In this document: one piece after another, positions 43,612 through 52,939 of the stretch | How positions within the stretch are numbered: position 1 is the stretch's first letter | Layout: each line of letters starts with the position of its first letter | Assembly: GCA_031286695.1 (NCBI GenBank) | Contig: JAITTY010000009.1 | Location: forward strand, 310,001 to 374,000 | Length of the DNA: 64,000 nt | Source: Sphingobacterium sp. | GTDB taxonomy: Bacteria > Bacteroidota > Bacteroidia > Sphingobacteriales > Sphingobacteriaceae | Reading direction: 5' to 3' | Made by a program: the position numbers and the translations under genes | Notes under the pieces: generated by a model | Seen by the model: the letters and a program-made list of their open reading frames with translations, nothing else | What the model was told of the DNA's origin: nothing | Database searches by the model: none

Positions 43612-44400
43612 ATGGCAGTAATTACATTAACAACAGACTTAGGACACAAAGATTTTTATCAAGCCGCGTTAAAAGGTAGTCTTTTATCGCAATTGTCTGG
43701 TGCCAATATTGTCGATATTACCCATGAAATTCCAGCATTCAATATCCCACGGGCAGCCTTTGTATTGGGTAACGCTTACCACTATTTCCCGAAAGGAACC
43801 GTTCACATTATCGGAATTAACACCCTGTTTCATGAAGAGTCGAAATATATCGGCATGAAATACAACGATCATTATTTCGTCGGGGCCGACAATGGTATTT
43901 TCAGTCTATTGCTAAACGGCAATGAACCACAGGAACTGTATGAGCTCAACTTAATGCAAGACCTTCGGTATCTTCATTTCCCCCTCGCCGATATTCTTTC
44001 TAAGTCAGCTTGTCATATCGCCAAAGGAGGCAAACTAAAAGAGATCGGCACCCCAATGCAGCAACTCATCGAAAAAGTAACTTTGCAGCCTATCTTTGAT
44101 AAAGACATGATCCGGGGCAACGTCATTTATGTTGATGCTTTCGGCAACGCCATTACCAATATCTCGAAAGATCTTTTCAATAGAGTTCAAAAAGGGCGTC
44201 ATTTTGTCCTTTATTTCAAACGTAATGAAACCATTACCAACCTTTCCTGGCATTACAACGAAGTCGGTGAAGGCGAGAAGCTTTGTTTATTTGGTATTTC
44301 AAATTACCTGGAAATTGCCATCAATAAAGGTAATGCAAGTCAGCTCCTTGGACTTCATGACGACGACTCCAATGTAATTCGTATAGAATTTAAAGATTAA
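43612..44400 (+). CDS. S-adenosylmethionine hydrolase/hydroxide adenosyltransferase (DUF62)
   Basis: The 262-residue protein begins ITLTTDLGHKDFYQAALKG and has GPDN-like VGADNGIFSLL and the C-terminal VDAFGNAITNI, the marks of the duf62 family that splits SAM with water or halide to adenosine and methionine. The Asp in TTDLG and Asn in DAFGNA bind the substrate. The Gly-rich fluorinase loop is absent, so hydroxide is the likely nucleophile. It is monocistronic, with a hairpin after its stop. Confidence 0.92.
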   Translation: MAVITLTTDLGHKDFYQAALKGSLLSQLSGANIVDITHEIPAFNIPRAAFVLGNAYHYFPKGTVHIIGINTLFHEESKYIGMKYNDHYFVGADNGIFSLLLNGNEPQELYELNLMQDLRYLHFPLADILSKSACHIAKGGKLKEIGTPMQQLIEKVTLQPIFDKDMIRGNVIYVDAFGNAITNISKDLFNRVQKGRHFVLYFKRNETITNLSWHYNEVGEGEKLCLFGISNYLEIAINKGNASQLLGLHDDDSNVIRIEFKD

Positions 44401-44415
44401 TTTCATAAATTCATT

Positions 44416-44443
44416 GGTGGTATTTACCTACCGCCTTATTTTT
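44416..44443 (+). terminator. Terminator after the SAM hydrolase gene
   Basis: GGTGGTA (44416-44422) pairs with TACCGCC (44429-44435), including one wobble, followed by TTATTTTTA. A short stem, so moderate. Confidence 0.5.
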
Positions 44444-44561
44444 ACCCTCGGCCAGTTTCACCCGTAGGGCTGAAATTCAGGTATAGCATCGCGGCAAAAT
44501 AAAATTTCAACGCGTACGTTATTCTTAATTAAATAGTTGATTACACAGATAGTCCAAATAC

Positions 44562-45116
44562 ATGATAAAATCTTTAAGATCCCTTTCTTTACTCACCATT
44601 TTATTTTGCTTCGTTGGACAGACCAAGTCGCAAACTAATCCAGACTCAACCGCATTTGAAGTACAACGGAGCCATGTCAATGACCTATTGGATGCCCGAC
44701 AACAAAAATTCGGCGCCTATGACACGAGCCTCACGCAAAAAACAGGACTTTTTGGTCTATTCAAATCAAAAGGTGACATGCAAAAAAGCATTGATATCCT
44801 TAAAGATATCGTTATCACCGACAACAATATATTCCTAGAGACTCAAAAACTATTGAAAATCAAAGATTTTGAAAAGGATAAATTCCAGCAACTGGCAACA
44901 GACTACGACAAACAGGTCTCAGCTTACATAGGCACGATAAGTAAGCTTCAAAAAGAAAACGAAAAATTGCGGACACAAGTAAACAAAACATCCGGCAACG
45001 GAGGTGTAAGCAATATCCTCCTGTATGTTGCTTTACTTGTCATCTTGGTTTTAGGCTATTTACTTTATAAAAACCGTGCACAGCAATTAGCGGCAAAACA
45101 TCAAAATTTAGGCTAA
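44562..45116 (+). CDS. Exported coiled-coil protein with C-terminal membrane anchor
   Basis: The 184-residue protein has a signal peptide (to about residue 23, TKSQ), a long charged helical segment at about 75-145 (SKLQKENEKLRTQ, likely coiled coil) and a C-terminal membrane helix at about 150-168 (NILLYVALLVILVLGYLLY) followed by a short basic tail. This places the coiled coil outside the cytoplasmic membrane. I do not recognise the family. The ABC exporter gene begins about 160 bases downstream in the same direction, but no functional link can be shown. Confidence 0.72.
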   Translation: MIKSLRSLSLLTILFCFVGQTKSQTNPDSTAFEVQRSHVNDLLDARQQKFGAYDTSLTQKTGLFGLFKSKGDMQKSIDILKDIVITDNNIFLETQKLLKIKDFEKDKFQQLATDYDKQVSAYIGTISKLQKENEKLRTQVNKTSGNGGVSNILLYVALLVILVLGYLLYKNRAQQLAAKHQNLG

Positions 45117-45240
45117 ACCTCCTCATGTGCAAGCATTTTTAAAATAGCAGAACAGCCGAAACAGCTGTTTATCTTAGAAAAAGTGAGATTCAGGTTAAAA
45201 AATTGACTAAAGTATGATAGCAAAATATTTTTAATCTCTT

Positions 45241-45248
45241 TACATTTG
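45241..45248 (+). promoter_or_regulatory. Candidate -7 element of the ABC exporter gene
   Basis: TACATTTG matches TAnnTTTG and lies 29 bases before the ATG at 45278; no exact -33 partner is present. Confidence 0.35.
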
Positions 45249-45277
45249 TCCTCGCAACAAAATTTGAAGTAGCGGAT

Positions 45278-47113
45278 ATGGCAAGAGGATTCAACAGCGG
45301 TAATAAACAAGAAGAAGATCTACCAAAACCAAAATTGAATAAGGAGCTCCTCATCAGAGCATCTAAATTGATGACCTATTTAAAACCTTACCGGTTTAAA
45401 TTTGGGATCGGCATGTTTTTCTTGGTATTATCCAGTTTGGCCATGCTGGCGTTTCCCGCTTTGCTTGGTGCCATGATTGATGCTGCGCAAGGCAAGCAAA
45501 CTTATCCTTGGCTAACCCCACAAGTATATTATATCGGTGGAATTGCCTTTATCATTCTATCGTTTCTGTCAGTCGTTTCTTTCTTTCGCATACGCATCTT
45601 TGTAGAGATTGCAGAACGTACATTGGCCGCACTCCGCAAGGATACCTACCTCAAACTAATTTCATTACCAATCGAATTTTTCGCCAATCGTCGTGTTGGG
45701 GAATTAAACAGCCGCTTGTCTGCAGACCTTTCACAGATTCAGGATACGTTAACAACAACATTGGCTGAAATTTTAAGACAGTTGATTAGCCTCTGTTTCG
45801 GTGTCTTTCTTTTGGTTTGGGTATCGCCCAAACTAGCACTCATGAACCTTTGTATTTTACCGATTATCGTTATAGCGGCCATTATTTTCGGAAAATTCAT
45901 CCGTGAACTATCACGGCAGGCTCAGGATAAAATGGCAGAGTCCAATAGTATCGTTCAAGAGACGTTATTGGGAATAAGCAATGTAAAGGCATTTGTGAAT
46001 GAATACTTCGAGTTTAACCGCTACAGTAATCAGATGGATTCAGTCGTAAAATTGGCAGTCAAAGGAGCTACTTTCCGCGGTGCTTTTGCCTCTTTTATTA
46101 TCTTCTGTATTTTCGGTGCTGTGATCGCTGTGATCTGGTACGGAGCAGCATTAGTTTCTATTCATGAGATGACTGTCGGTGACTTAACGACCTACATATT
46201 GTATTCGATGTTTGTGGCAGGCTCTATGGGCAGTTTCCCCGAACTATATGCTAACATCCAACGTTCCTTGGGCGCAAGTGAACGGATTTTAGAAATTTTG
46301 GATGAGCCACAGGAAAACCTGAATGTAAAACCCACTTGTAAGGAAGTCCACAAGACCATGACCGGAAAACTAAGCTTCAACCACGTTGCTTTTTCTTATC
46401 CAAGTCGTCCCGATATTGAAATTCTGAAAGACATTAACTTTACAGCCAATGCTGGCGACAAAGTTGCCATAGTCGGGCCAAGCGGAACCGGTAAATCAAC
46501 AATAGCTTCGTTGATCTTACAATTCTATACTGCCAACAAAGGCGAAGTCTGTTACGACGACAAACCAGCATCCGATTTTGAACTTTGCGATATCCGCAAC
46601 CAGGTCGCTATCGTACCGCAAGATGTTCTGTTATTTGGTGGTACAATACGTGAGAATATCGCCTATGGTAAACTAGAGGCTACCGAAGATGAAATTATAG
46701 CAGCCGCAAAACGTGCCAATGCCCATCAATTTATCTTAAATTTCCCTGAAGGCTATGACACGGTCGTTGGTGAACGCGGCGTCAAACTCTCTGGCGGCCA
46801 GCGTCAACGTATCGCCATTGCACGTGCACTGTTAAAAGATCCGGCAATTCTTATCTTGGACGAAGCTACTTCTTCCTTAGACTCTGAATCAGAAAGACAG
46901 GTACAGGATGCATTGGAAGAATTAATGCGTGGACGCACCTCAATTATCATTGCCCACAGACTATCCACGATTGTAGACGCTGATAAAATTATCGTTGTTG
47001 AAAATGGCATCGTATCTGAAAGCGGCACTCACTTTGAACTACTCCAAAAGGAAAGTGGTCTCTATCAGCATCTCTATAATCTTCAATCCAAGCAGCAGAA
47101 GATTGATATGTAA
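45278..47113 (+). CDS. ABC exporter, fused membrane and ATPase domains (MsbA-like)
   Basis: The 611-residue protein joins a six-helix type IV transmembrane domain (about 30-335) to a nucleotide-binding domain with Walker A GPSGTGKST, signature LSGGQRQR, Walker B ILILDEATSSLD and the H-loop IIAHRLST. It works as a homodimer and exports lipid, peptide or drug; the sequence does not decide which. In this phylum such genes are often annotated as MsbA or BmrA-like. It is followed by a YtxH-type gene after about 100 bases. Confidence 0.94.
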   Translation: MARGFNSGNKQEEDLPKPKLNKELLIRASKLMTYLKPYRFKFGIGMFFLVLSSLAMLAFPALLGAMIDAAQGKQTYPWLTPQVYYIGGIAFIILSFLSVVSFFRIRIFVEIAERTLAALRKDTYLKLISLPIEFFANRRVGELNSRLSADLSQIQDTLTTTLAEILRQLISLCFGVFLLVWVSPKLALMNLCILPIIVIAAIIFGKFIRELSRQAQDKMAESNSIVQETLLGISNVKAFVNEYFEFNRYSNQMDSVVKLAVKGATFRGAFASFIIFCIFGAVIAVIWYGAALVSIHEMTVGDLTTYILYSMFVAGSMGSFPELYANIQRSLGASERILEILDEPQENLNVKPTCKEVHKTMTGKLSFNHVAFSYPSRPDIEILKDINFTANAGDKVAIVGPSGTGKSTIASLILQFYTANKGEVCYDDKPASDFELCDIRNQVAIVPQDVLLFGGTIRENIAYGKLEATEDEIIAAAKRANAHQFILNFPEGYDTVVGERGVKLSGGQRQRIAIARALLKDPAILILDEATSSLDSESERQVQDALEELMRGRTSIIIAHRLSTIVDADKIIVVENGIVSESGTHFELLQKESGLYQHLYNLQSKQQKIDM

Positions 47114-47216
47114 AATTTTGTTAATTATTGATTCTTTTTAAACAAATTCACCCAGAGATTGTTCATTTGGTATCATACTTGATTATCATTTGAATATATA
47201 ACAAAATAGAAGAATT

Positions 47217-47615
47217 ATGAAAAATAGCAAAAATGGATTAGTGGCATTTGCTTTGGTAGGATTAGCTGCGGGAGCTGCTGCATGGTATCTTTTAGGAACT
47301 GATGATGGAAAAAAACAACTAGATCGTGCAAATGATGGCATTAAAAGCTTAACTAAGTCATTGAAAGATCTTTCAAAAAAAGAAGCTAAAAAAGCCCAAA
47401 AACTAGCCAACAGAGCTTCCGCCGAGTTGGACAATCTGAAGTCTAAAGCTCAGGCTGCTTTTAGCAAAGCTTCGGACGATGCAGATGCACTGAAAAACAA
47501 AGCAAAAGAAGCCGGCAGAGAAGCTTTGGACCACGCCAACAATGCCGCTCAAAATTTGGCAAGCAAAATCGACAATACGACTGATGCTGCAAAGTCCAAA
47601 ATTTCTAATGCATAA
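47217..47615 (+). CDS. YtxH-type small protein with N-terminal membrane segment
   Basis: The 132-residue protein has a membrane segment at residues 7-26 (GLVAFALVGLAAGAAAWYLL), the GTDDGKK turn seen in YtxH proteins, and then a long Ala/Lys/Asp-rich amphipathic helix with repeated A-x-x-L/A-x-x-K patterns, like stress-related LEA-type or apolipoprotein-like helices. A membrane-anchored stress protein is a reasonable guess; no enzyme motif is present. It precedes ccmB. Confidence 0.82.
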   Translation: MKNSKNGLVAFALVGLAAGAAAWYLLGTDDGKKQLDRANDGIKSLTKSLKDLSKKEAKKAQKLANRASAELDNLKSKAQAAFSKASDDADALKNKAKEAGREALDHANNAAQNLASKIDNTTDAAKSKISNA

Positions 47616-47647
47616 GTAAAAAAACAGCTTTTTTAAGAATTGATGGT

Positions 47648-47678
47648 TTTGGTCACTCTCGCGGTCAAAATACATTTG
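47648..47678 (+). promoter_or_regulatory. Bacteroidota consensus promoter before ccmB
   Basis: TTTG at 47648-47651 is followed by exactly 19 bases and then TACATTTG at 47671-47678: a full match to TTTG-N19-TAnnTTTG. A second -7-like TATCTTTG is at 47679-47686. Transcription would start a few bases before the ATG at 47693, giving an extremely short leader. Confidence 0.6.
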
Positions 47679-47692
47679 TATCTTTGCGGTAT

Positions 47693-48352
47693 ATGACTTT
47701 ACTGCAACAGGTAAAAACTTTAATTCTTAAAGACATCATTCTGGAATGGCGTTCAAAATATGCTATTAATGGAATTCTACTATATGTCGTATCAACTGTT
47801 TTCGTCTGCTATCAAGCGTTTAAATCAGTTGATACGACTACTTGGAATGCATTGTTCTGGATCATCATGCTCTTCGCTTCGATCAATGCAATCAACAAAA
47901 GCTTCGTTCAAGAAAATCCCAATCGACAACTCTATTATTACTCTCTGGTCGATCCCAGAGCAATTATTTTAGCGAAAGTCATCTACAATATGATGATGAT
48001 GACCCTTCTTGCCATCATTGCCTATTTCGTCTATTCAACGATATTCAGAAACCCTATCGGTGACCCGGCCCTTTATTTTGTTGCCGTTATCCTTGGCAGC
48101 ATCAGTTTTGCCACTGTTTTTACCATGATCTCTGGCATTAGTTCCAAAGCAGGTAACAACAGCACCTTAATGGCCATCTTAAGTTTCCCCGCAATTATCC
48201 CTCTATTAATCGTATTAATCAAGCTATCTCGCAATGCAATAGAAGGCCTGGAAAGGGCATCGAGTAGCAAAGAAATAATCGTATTACTTGCAATTAATGT
48301 AATCACCATCACTATTTCTTTGTTGTTATTTCCGTACCTTTGGCGAGATTAA
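47693..48352 (+). CDS. ccmB: Haem exporter membrane subunit CcmB
   Basis: The 219-residue inner-membrane protein has six hydrophobic segments and the CcmB opening (KDIILEWRSKYAINGILLYV; INKSFVQENPNRQLYYYSL). With CcmA and CcmC it drives cytochrome c maturation. The ATG at 47693 is preferred to the upstream TTG at 47684 because the promoter runs up to that point. ccmC follows 37 bases later; no ccmA is in the window. Confidence 0.92.
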   Translation: MTLLQQVKTLILKDIILEWRSKYAINGILLYVVSTVFVCYQAFKSVDTTTWNALFWIIMLFASINAINKSFVQENPNRQLYYYSLVDPRAIILAKVIYNMMMMTLLAIIAYFVYSTIFRNPIGDPALYFVAVILGSISFATVFTMISGISSKAGNNSTLMAILSFPAIIPLLIVLIKLSRNAIEGLERASSSKEIIVLLAINVITITISLLLFPYLWRD

Positions 48353-48389
48353 ATTTTAGAATTGAGAACAAACTAAATTCAATTTATCC

Positions 48390-49055
48390 ATGAGAAAAAA
48401 ATGGTGGAAAATATTAGCAGTAATGATTATCTGTGCTGTCATTATCAATGGTCTTCTAGGCCCAGTTCCCCGCCTCTTCATCCTTCACGAAAGCATACGC
48501 AATGTCTATTTCCATGTTCCGATGTGGTTTGCCATGATTTCGATGTACCTCGTATCTGTCATATACAGTATTAAATACTTAAATACCGGAAAGCAAGAAT
48601 ATGATCTTATGGCCATAGAAGCTGTAAACACAGGAATCACCTTTTGTTTTCTTGGGCTTGCGACAGGTATGCTTTGGGCAAACATCACCTGGGGAGAGCC
48701 TTGGCCAAATGATCCTAAGCTGAATGGCTCCGCCATAGCGACATTGATGTACCTAGCTTATCTGGTTCTTCGCAATGCATTGGATGAAGAGCAAAAAAGA
48801 GCCAAGATCTCTGCTGTATATAATATCTTCGCCTTTCCCATTATCATCGTATTGATCTATATTTTACCCAAACTAACGGATTCCCTACACCCAGGCAGTG
48901 GGGGCAACGGAACATTTGCGGATCTTCAGATGAGCAATGAGCTACGCCCTACATTCTACAGTTCGGTTATTGGATGGATCCTAATTGCAACGTGGATCTG
49001 TACACTCCGTTATAGAATGCGTTTATTGGAGAGAAAGCAAGAATTGAGCGCTTAG
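48390..49055 (+). CDS. ccmC: Cytochrome c maturation protein CcmC
   Basis: The 221-residue membrane protein has six helices and the tryptophan-rich haem-handling loop GMLWANITWGEPWPNDPK, the counterpart of the WGTWWxWD motif, with flanking histidines (YFHVPMW and near SLHPG). It handles haem for delivery to CcmE. It is in an operon with ccmB and probably with the ccmD-like gene. Confidence 0.92.
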   Translation: MRKKWWKILAVMIICAVIINGLLGPVPRLFILHESIRNVYFHVPMWFAMISMYLVSVIYSIKYLNTGKQEYDLMAIEAVNTGITFCFLGLATGMLWANITWGEPWPNDPKLNGSAIATLMYLAYLVLRNALDEEQKRAKISAVYNIFAFPIIIVLIYILPKLTDSLHPGSGGNGTFADLQMSNELRPTFYSSVIGWILIATWICTLRYRMRLLERKQELSA

Positions 49056-49296
49056 CGATATCGAATCTTTTATAGCTAAGAAAATCAATACAGACTATAA
49101 TTTAAACAAATAAAAACCATCATTATTTATTCAAACCGTATGAAACAAGTTCATGAATGCAATAAAAAACACATTGCACATGAATAATCAAATAGGAAAT
49201 GAATAAATCTGATAGCTTCAAGACAATAAACAACAAACCGAGTGAAAGAACTCATTTATACCAATGAGCATAACACTTAATAAATATTTTAAACAA

Positions 49297-49506
49297 ATGA
49301 AAAAAATAACATTGTCAATCGCCTTATTACTCCTATCAACTTTGAGCACATTTGCACAAGATGATGTCGATATGGCGACCGGATTACGTAGTGAAGGTAA
49401 GATCTACGTTGTTGTATTGGTCATGTTGGTCATTTTTCTAGGTTTGGCTTTCTTCCTCTTCTTGCTCGATCGCCGTATCAGCAAATTGGAGAAAAAGAAT
49501 AAATAG
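49297..49506 (+). CDS. ccmD: CcmD-like small membrane protein
   Basis: From the ATG at 49297 the 69-residue protein has a signal-like first hydrophobic segment ending TFAQ and a second membrane helix (IYVVVLVMLVIFLGLAFFLF) followed by a charged tail LDRRISKLEKK. Size, topology and position behind ccmB-ccmC match CcmD-type proteins of this phylum, which stabilise the CcmABC complex. A longer frame from 49264 lacks support. The 241-base spacer from ccmC is AT-rich with no other gene. Confidence 0.75.
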   Translation: MKKITLSIALLLLSTLSTFAQDDVDMATGLRSEGKIYVVVLVMLVIFLGLAFFLFLLDRRISKLEKKNK

Positions 49507-49526
49507 TATTTTATTGATCCCATACC

Positions 49527-50510
49527 ATGATTATAAGTCAGTTTAGAAATTATTCACCAATAAATATTTTATTTCTATCCGTCGTAGGTTTTATTCTATG
49601 CTTAGGCATATTTCTGCACCTTCCGGACAAACTTGATTCTGTAATCTTTGAGCCTGCTTTGGGGAATCTTTTGGGAGAAAACAACTTGATCAATCTCTCC
49701 CCTTCAACCAATGTTTTTATCACATTGATCTTGACGATCTTTCAGGCTACAATACTCAATCGCATCACCAGCCATTTTAATCTGTTAGGGAAACCCAGTT
49801 TCCTGGTGGCGTTAATGTACATGACGCTTGCCAGCTTATTTTTGCCATTCCTAGTACTCTCTCCAACCTTAATCTGCAATTTTATTTCGATATGGATGTT
49901 AAGCAAACTGCTCTCCCTCTATCGGCAGACAGATGTTAAAGCCGAAATGTTTGATCTCGGCATGATCGTGGGCATAGGAAGTCTGATCTATTTTCCATTT
50001 CTGAGCATGTTCTTCTTATTGTGGATAGGCTTGCTCATTTTTAGGCCTTTCAATTGGCGAGAGTGGGTCACACCATTATTAGGTCTTGCAACGGTCTATT
50101 TTATCTTGGCAGTTGTCTATCTTTGGACGGGTAAAATGGCGCAATTTTACACCATTTGGTTGCCATTTACTTACAAATTTCCTACAGCTATCCGCATTCA
50201 ATTAGTCGATTACCTCGTCCTCGTTCCCGTAATCTTTACCTTGATCCTCTTTCTACTGGTATTGAAAGACAACTTCTTCAAAAGTGTGGTGCATATTCGC
50301 AAGTCATTTCAGTTACTGTTTTTTATGTTATGTCTGGCGATAGTATCCTTCTATTGGAATAAAAAACTAACAGAGGCTCATTTTCTGCTTTGTGCGCCTT
50401 CTATAGCCATCTATATGGCATATTATTTCACTTACGCCAAAAAGAAATGGTTTTTTGAGGTCGTATACGCCATTATAACACTAACCATAATCTACTTTCA
50501 ATTTTTCTAA
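49527..50510 (+). CDS. Polytopic inner-membrane protein (DUF6427-like)
   Basis: The 327-residue protein begins MIISQFRNYSPINILFLSVV and contains about nine to ten hydrophobic segments with only short loops. It resembles a Bacteroidota-specific membrane protein family of unknown function (DUF6427 by memory). It starts 20 bases after the ccmD-like gene, so it may belong to the same transcript, but no haem or cytochrome motif is visible. Confidence 0.72.
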   Translation: MIISQFRNYSPINILFLSVVGFILCLGIFLHLPDKLDSVIFEPALGNLLGENNLINLSPSTNVFITLILTIFQATILNRITSHFNLLGKPSFLVALMYMTLASLFLPFLVLSPTLICNFISIWMLSKLLSLYRQTDVKAEMFDLGMIVGIGSLIYFPFLSMFFLLWIGLLIFRPFNWREWVTPLLGLATVYFILAVVYLWTGKMAQFYTIWLPFTYKFPTAIRIQLVDYLVLVPVIFTLILFLLVLKDNFFKSVVHIRKSFQLLFFMLCLAIVSFYWNKKLTEAHFLLCAPSIAIYMAYYFTYAKKKWFFEVVYAIITLTIIYFQFF

Positions 50511-50576
50511 ACAACTGTACAATAAGTGTTTAACCTTTTTTAACAAAATCGGCTTAACAAGCTCGCAAAAATTGAA

Positions 50577-50584
50577 TAGTTTTG
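50577..50584 (+). promoter_or_regulatory. Candidate -7 element before the outer-membrane protein gene
   Basis: TAGTTTTG matches TAnnTTTG and lies about 100 bases before the ATG at 50686; there is no -33 TTTG at the proper spacing. Confidence 0.3.
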
Positions 50585-50685
50585 TATGCGATTAAAAGCA
50601 AAGAACATTTAATATAAGAGTCAGATAACTCGAAAATTTCACTAAAACTAAATAAACATTAGTTTCTCAATTTTATAGATTGACC

Positions 50686-52011
50686 ATGCAGAAACGCTTC
50701 ACAAGCTCTCTAAGAAATAAATCACTCCAACTGTTGTTAGCAGGTGGAATTTTAGCTAGTTCTACTACCGCATTTGCACAAAAAACGACATCCGCATCAC
50801 CTTACTCTCAATTTGGACTTGGTCAGATGCGCGAAGATTTATTGCCACAATATAGAGGGATGGGTGGTGTCAATACCGCTATCCGGAAAATCAATAGCGT
50901 ATACAATACCAACCCAAGCAATCCTGCATCTTATTCTGCAACACAGTTTACAACCTTTGATGCTGGTTTATATGGGAATTACACCCAATTAAATTCGACA
51001 ACCAGATCAGACAATACGGCTGACTTTGCTTTTAGCCATATCACCATGACTTTCCCAATGAAACGATTTGGCGGTATCAGCTTAGGTATTCTTCCCTATT
51101 CAGATATAGGCTATCGGACATCCTCAACAGGAACCACCGATTCTGACCCCTATACTAAAGTTTTTACAGGCGAAGGTGGTTTAACAAAGGCATACGCTGG
51201 CTGGGGCGTACGCATTGTGAAAGGCTTAAGTATCGGTGCCAACATGTCTTATCTATTTGGAACATTAAATGATTATAGCCGTGTAGAATTTTTGCCTTCT
51301 TCCGGTGCATTAAATGTACAACAACAAAATAAACGTGAAATCCAGGGGATTATCTTTGATTATGGTTTACAATACGAACAACCTTTAAATAAAGAGTATT
51401 CACTTACCTTCGGTTATTCGGGATCCCTGAATAATGATATTAAAGAGAGGACAACAATATTTAATACAAGAACAACACCTTCAACAGATCCGGACAACCA
51501 AAATATCCCTTTGGATAGTACCTATGTTTCGGATCGTAGTAGCAGACATTTGACCCTTCCGTTGAAACATAATGTCGGTATCACGCTTGCCCGTAGCAAT
51601 CGCTGGCTAGTGGGTGCCGATTTTAAATACGCAGATTGGTCCAGATTTCAAACAAGAAAAGGAGAAAATGAGCTTCGTAAGAATTATGGCGTAGCCATTG
51701 GGGGGCAGATTACACCAGATGTTACTTCGCTCAAATATTTAAACCAAGTAGACTATAGAATTGGTTTCAGATATAACAAAACACAATATTTCTTGAGTAA
51801 CCAAAATATCAATGACATGGCGGTTACAGTAGGGGTAGGATTACCGTTGGCTAGAAATCAATATTCAGGAGCGTTCTCTAAAATCAACTTCTCTGCCGAA
51901 TTTGGCCAAATGGGTAAAATCAGCAATAATCTCCTACGTGAACGTTATATTAACTTTAATATCGGCTTTACCTTAAATGACCGCTGGTTTAGAAGAACAC
52001 AATTTGATTAA
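50686..52011 (+). CDS. Outer-membrane beta-barrel protein, unknown substrate
   Basis: From the ATG at 50686 the 441-residue protein has a signal peptide (to about residue 32, TAFAQ), the segment SPYSQFGLGQMREDLLPQYRGMGG seen at the start of a Bacteroidota outer-membrane family (FadL-like in outline), and beta-strand alternation to the aromatic C-terminus. Five bases separate its stop from the ATG of the lptC-like gene, so co-expression with LPS export is likely. A lipid or hydrophobic-compound channel is conceivable but unproven. Confidence 0.78.
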   Translation: MQKRFTSSLRNKSLQLLLAGGILASSTTAFAQKTTSASPYSQFGLGQMREDLLPQYRGMGGVNTAIRKINSVYNTNPSNPASYSATQFTTFDAGLYGNYTQLNSTTRSDNTADFAFSHITMTFPMKRFGGISLGILPYSDIGYRTSSTGTTDSDPYTKVFTGEGGLTKAYAGWGVRIVKGLSIGANMSYLFGTLNDYSRVEFLPSSGALNVQQQNKREIQGIIFDYGLQYEQPLNKEYSLTFGYSGSLNNDIKERTTIFNTRTTPSTDPDNQNIPLDSTYVSDRSSRHLTLPLKHNVGITLARSNRWLVGADFKYADWSRFQTRKGENELRKNYGVAIGGQITPDVTSLKYLNQVDYRIGFRYNKTQYFLSNQNINDMAVTVGVGLPLARNQYSGAFSKINFSAEFGQMGKISNNLLRERYINFNIGFTLNDRWFRRTQFD

Positions 52012-52015
52012 TAGC

Positions 52016-52645
52016 ATGGTACGCAAAACTTTTGCCTTATCCATCATCCAAAATATATCGCCCCTAGTAATCTTATTTTTACTAGGGGCGCTGTCATTGA
52101 CCTCCTGTGAGCCTGATCTAAAAGAAGTAGACCGACTTGCTAACATGAAAAAAGAAGAGGCGGTCGACATTTCTCGTCATGTTGATATTATCTATAGCGA
52201 TTCCACACGGGTAAAAGCGAATCTCACTGCGCCCGAAATGCGCATTAAACATGATAGTACCGAAGTCTACGAATTTCCAAAAAGCATCAAAATCATCTTT
52301 TACGATGACCATTTGAAGGAAACTCAACGCATCACTTCCGACCACGCCATTCGAAGGGAAAAAGAAAAGACGACCACCTTTACAAAAAATGTAGTCGTTA
52401 CCATGGCTGATGGTTCTATCATCAAAACCGAGGAAATCATCTACGACGAAAGTAAGGCGGATAGCAACAGCAACATGACCTTTTATAATCATGTTCCGAT
52501 TACGGCGTTCTTTCGGGATAATCGGGGAAACTTACAAGGCTCATCATTTACTTCGGACAAGGATTTTAAACATGTCAATATAGCCAACGCAACCGGGTAT
52601 ACCGTCATTACCAACAACAACCTCTTCCCATCGCTAGGTAAATAG
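52016..52645 (+). CDS. lptC: LptC-like LPS export lipoprotein
   Basis: From the ATG at 52016 the 209-residue protein has a hydrophobic signal ending LTSC (lipobox) and an LptC/OstA-like beta-jellyroll segment: IIYSDSTRVKANLTAPEMR, ITSDHAIRREKEKTT, VVVTMADGSIIKTEEIIYDE. It passes LPS from the inner-membrane transporter to the periplasmic bridge. Unlike enterobacterial LptC, which keeps its membrane helix, this form appears lipidated. The start at 51977 would overlap the preceding gene. Confidence 0.88.
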   Translation: MVRKTFALSIIQNISPLVILFLLGALSLTSCEPDLKEVDRLANMKKEEAVDISRHVDIIYSDSTRVKANLTAPEMRIKHDSTEVYEFPKSIKIIFYDDHLKETQRITSDHAIRREKEKTTTFTKNVVVTMADGSIIKTEEIIYDESKADSNSNMTFYNHVPITAFFRDNRGNLQGSSFTSDKDFKHVNIANATGYTVITNNNLFPSLGK

Positions 52646-52939
52646 CCGATCGCAGGGCATCAACCTGATTTCTATTTGGCGTAAATATCTAGGTGGCTCT
52701 GGATAATTCACTCCCTCGCCGATTGTTTATTTGAATAAGTCATTCAGAACGAATCCTTTGTGTAAAAAGAGAAGAAAAAACACCACTTTATACAAATAGT
52801 TTTCAAATTTGTTTTACTACATTCAGGAAAATATTCCGTTTTTTTTTATAAAAATTGTATCTTGCACCGCATTTTGCTATGCTATGCATAAATTAACGAA
52901 ATACAAGTATTTACACAATATAAACACAATAAGCAGACT

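Noticed and set aside
43397..43612. Rightward 71-codon frame before the SAM hydrolase gene
   Set aside because: It runs into the start codon of the next gene and covers the likely promoter of that gene.
48335..48342. TACCTTTG at the end of ccmB as a promoter for ccmC
   Set aside because: It is inside coding sequence with no -33 partner, and ccmC is close enough to be read from the ccmB promoter.
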